This document shows, one piece after another, positions 61,701-64,000 of a stretch of DNA of 64,000 bases; within the stretch, counting starts at the first letter, position 1, and each line of letters begins with the position of its first letter. The position numbers and the translations under genes are program-made. The notes under the pieces were generated by a model. That model was not told the DNA's origin. It saw only the letters and a program-made list of their open reading frames with translations, and did no database searches. Source of the DNA: Monosporascus cannonballus (Eukaryota > Ascomycota > Sordariomycetes > Xylariales); NCBI GenBank assembly GCA_004154925.1, contig QJNS01000064.1:66987-130986 (forward strand), written 5' to 3'.

Positions 61701-64000
61701 TTATTTATAATCTTAATAAAAACGAGCTATATATTTTTAGAGAATACCTAACAAATAGGTTATATAAAAAATAAATTCGATTTTCGAAATTATTAACAGA
61801 ATATCTTATGTTCTTTATAGTAAGAAAAACAAAAAGTTACAATTTATAGTAAATTACTAATAATTAAACGATATTATTATTCAGGATCGAATATTATTAC
61901 CCTTAATTACGGAAATAAAAAACCGATTTTACGGAACCAAATAATTCATAATATTCGATTTCAGATATGGATATAACCTTATTAGGATTAAAAAAAGATA
62001 CAAATAAAAAATAACCTTTAAAATAAAATACGGATTATTTAAATATTTGGTTATACTAATAGGATTTACGAACGTATTAATAATTTTCCAACGGATAACT
62101 AATTATATATTACGAAATACCTTTAAATTTTTGTGGTTGGCTATCTCGACAACATTTTCATTTTTTCAAATATAAAAGAAATATATGCAAAATACGTTTA
62201 TAAAATTTCTTAAATTTAACAAAATGTAAAGTTATTTATTAATATAAAAAAGGTGACTTTTACGAATAAAAAATAAAATATTTAAAATATATTATTATTT
62301 TAAGATATATTAGAATGAATTCTAAAATAATCGCTATAGTTACAGAATAATAAACGCCAACCATAATCAAAAAATATAAGTATTCCTTGAATTCGTTAAT
62401 TATTATAAAAAGGTTTTTCAAAATATTAACAAAATAATTATATTCTTAACGAATTTTATGACAAAAGAAAGTTGAAATAAACGGCAAATATGGAAGAAGC
62501 ATTTTAAAATATTAAAAATATGATTATTAACGAATTAATATTAATTATGTACGATTTAAACGATCTCGTTAAATTAAAAACCGATATTTTTAATTACGTA
62601 TTAAGCGTAACAATCGGATAACGGAATAATTAAGGCAAATTATATCCTATTCTATTTTTTTATACAAATTAAAAGGAGCCACAATTAATTACGGTATTAT
62701 AAATAAAACATTTATAGTTATTTTTGTAGTATTTCGAGAATTTAGATATTTCTTAAAGAAAAACTTATACCAGATTAAAGTTTATACAAATTATTAAAAT
62801 CTTATCCGTTTTATCATAATTAAGAAACTTGTAAAACGATAACTTCGCTACGCGAAGAAATTGGCAAATTTTAACTTCGGTATTATTTATAAAAAATTCA
62901 GAAAATCATAAAGCAAATACCTCAAATAAGAAATTAAATTTTAAAAGGAAATTAATTAAAATTAACTATATAATTTTCGATATTACTATAAAAAATATAT
63001 ACGCCAACGATAAATTATAGTAATTCGGATAATACATTTTATTATGTATTAAAATATTTAACAATATAATAATAATCTTTGAATAAACCAAAAACGAATA
63101 AAATATAAATTCCAGAAAAATACCCAAAAACTCTAATAAAAATATATACGAATATTAGTTATATACATATTTAAAACTTTACAAAATTTTAAAACGGCTT
63201 TAACGCATATATTCTTTTTTGGGGATAAAATTAACGATATAAAAAATTATACGGCAATACAACGTTTACGCTAGAACAAAAACTCGACGATATAAACCAT
63301 ACAAAGAATTACAGCTATTGCCAATTGCACAACGATTATAATATTTAATTACATTTAATTTTATTACCAAACTTCCTATATCAAGAAATCCCGTTATAGA
63401 AATATATTACGATAATATTTTTGTTATCGTCGATCGATTTACAAAATTTTCTTATTTTTTACTATATTATAAGGATATAAACGCCAAGCAAATAACATAT
63501 TTTTTTCAGATATATTTTTAACATATACGGATTACTAATAAATATTACTTTAAATAAAAGATTAATATTCGTATTTAAATTTTGACAAAGCTTAATAACA
63601 GAAATCGGCTTAAATCACAAATTATTTAAGGTATTTAAATCCTAAATAAATAAACAAACGGAATAAACGAATTAAATTTGAAAAGTTTACCTCCGATATT
63701 ATCTTAATTACGAATAAAAAATTAATTTAAAAATTAAATGTTATTTAATTAACTTCTAGTACTAATTAATACGAAAATATTAAAATAATATTTACGAATA
63801 TAAATTTTAGGTTTATTTAAAAGGTTTATAAAAAAGTGTATATTATTAGGCGAATTAATATTAAAATAATCCTTATATTACAACAATTATAATAATTATA
63901 TTAAGAAACAAAAATAAAATTAAAATTTATACGTAACTAAATAAATAAATATTATAACAAGAAAGAGTTAGAAGGATTAATTTTCGAAAAAAGAGAAATT
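58790..64000 (+). mobile_element. Gypsy retrotransposon copy B, RIP-mutated, continues past the window
   Basis: A forward-strand Ty3/gypsy element of the same family as copy A. Gag starts at 59,007 (MDSEKK...; shifted frame RKEVFRRLDIINERI). Near 60,230-60,360 I read IPESLINIAKYMPYIVDNEN and NNIFTDGIFVYIIKD. The reverse transcriptase region shows FDFRYGYNLIRIKK (61,950 on), YGLFKYLV, GFTN, FQRITNYILR and the active site FVVGYLDNIFIFSN at 62,130-62,171. The integrase core start reads KLPISRNPVIEIYYDNIFVI and VDRFTKFSYF (about 63,370-63,460). Dense TAA/TAG stops and frame breaks show it is dead. The order gag, RT, integrase is that of Ty3/gypsy, not copia. Confidence 0.88.

Noticed and set aside
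1..64000. CRISPR array, biosynthetic gene cluster, rRNA or prokaryotic-type system
   Set aside because: No regularly spaced repeats, no polyketide, peptide or terpene synthase, and no rRNA-like segment seen. A lone FSH1-type hydrolase is not evidence for a cluster.

Overview
ORGANISM AND SETTING. The window comes from a filamentous ascomycete (Pezizomycotina), most likely a sordariomycete. Three things say so: an intact gene for the circadian protein FREQUENCY (FRQ), short GT-AG introns (46-119 bp) with CTAAC or CTGAC-type branch sites, and a strict two-part genome. Two very AT-rich blocks (about 1-22,519 and 56,164-64,000) flank one GC-balanced island of about 33.6 kb. The AT blocks hold transposons in which TGG, CAG and TGC codons have become TAG and TAC. 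This is the C-to-T / G-to-A signature of repeat-induced point mutation (RIP). LAYOUT. 1-1,591 is the 3' end of a chromodomain Ty3/gypsy element with its LTR. 1,592-5,349 is a reverse-strand gypsy element (copy A: LTR, gag, reverse transcriptase). 5,350-22,519 is mutated repeat with recognisable LTR edges at 16,113 and 22,519. The island follows. 56,164-57,743 is a Tc1/mariner-type transposon with 41-bp inverted repeats and a TA target duplication. 58,493-64,000 is copy B of the copy A gypsy family, on the forward strand and running off the window. GENES IN THE ISLAND. The left and middle part carries apparently intact genes: frq (-), an F-box protein (+), a small CaaX-box protein (-), an FSH1-type serine hydrolase (-), a five-exon borate/bicarbonate transporter (-), a SET-domain methyltransferase-like protein (+) and a second F-box protein (+). 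The right part (43-54.5 kb) is rich in decay: a type-B carboxylesterase with two frameshifts and a lost catalytic Glu, a J-domain pseudogene, and at least two scrambled reading-frame remnants. Among them sit two intact small multi-exon genes: a 172-aa secreted protein and a 106-aa conserved-looking protein. HOW THEY RELATE. I see no operon-like or metabolic cluster. The genes are housekeeping or regulatory (clock, ubiquitin ligase adaptors, chromatin, transport) with lineage-specific ones at the right. I did not find a convincing new system. The most interesting points are the placement of frq in a repeat-bounded island, the decay gradient across the island, and the nested, mutated transposons. 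Gene models with introns were spliced by eye and need transcript support.
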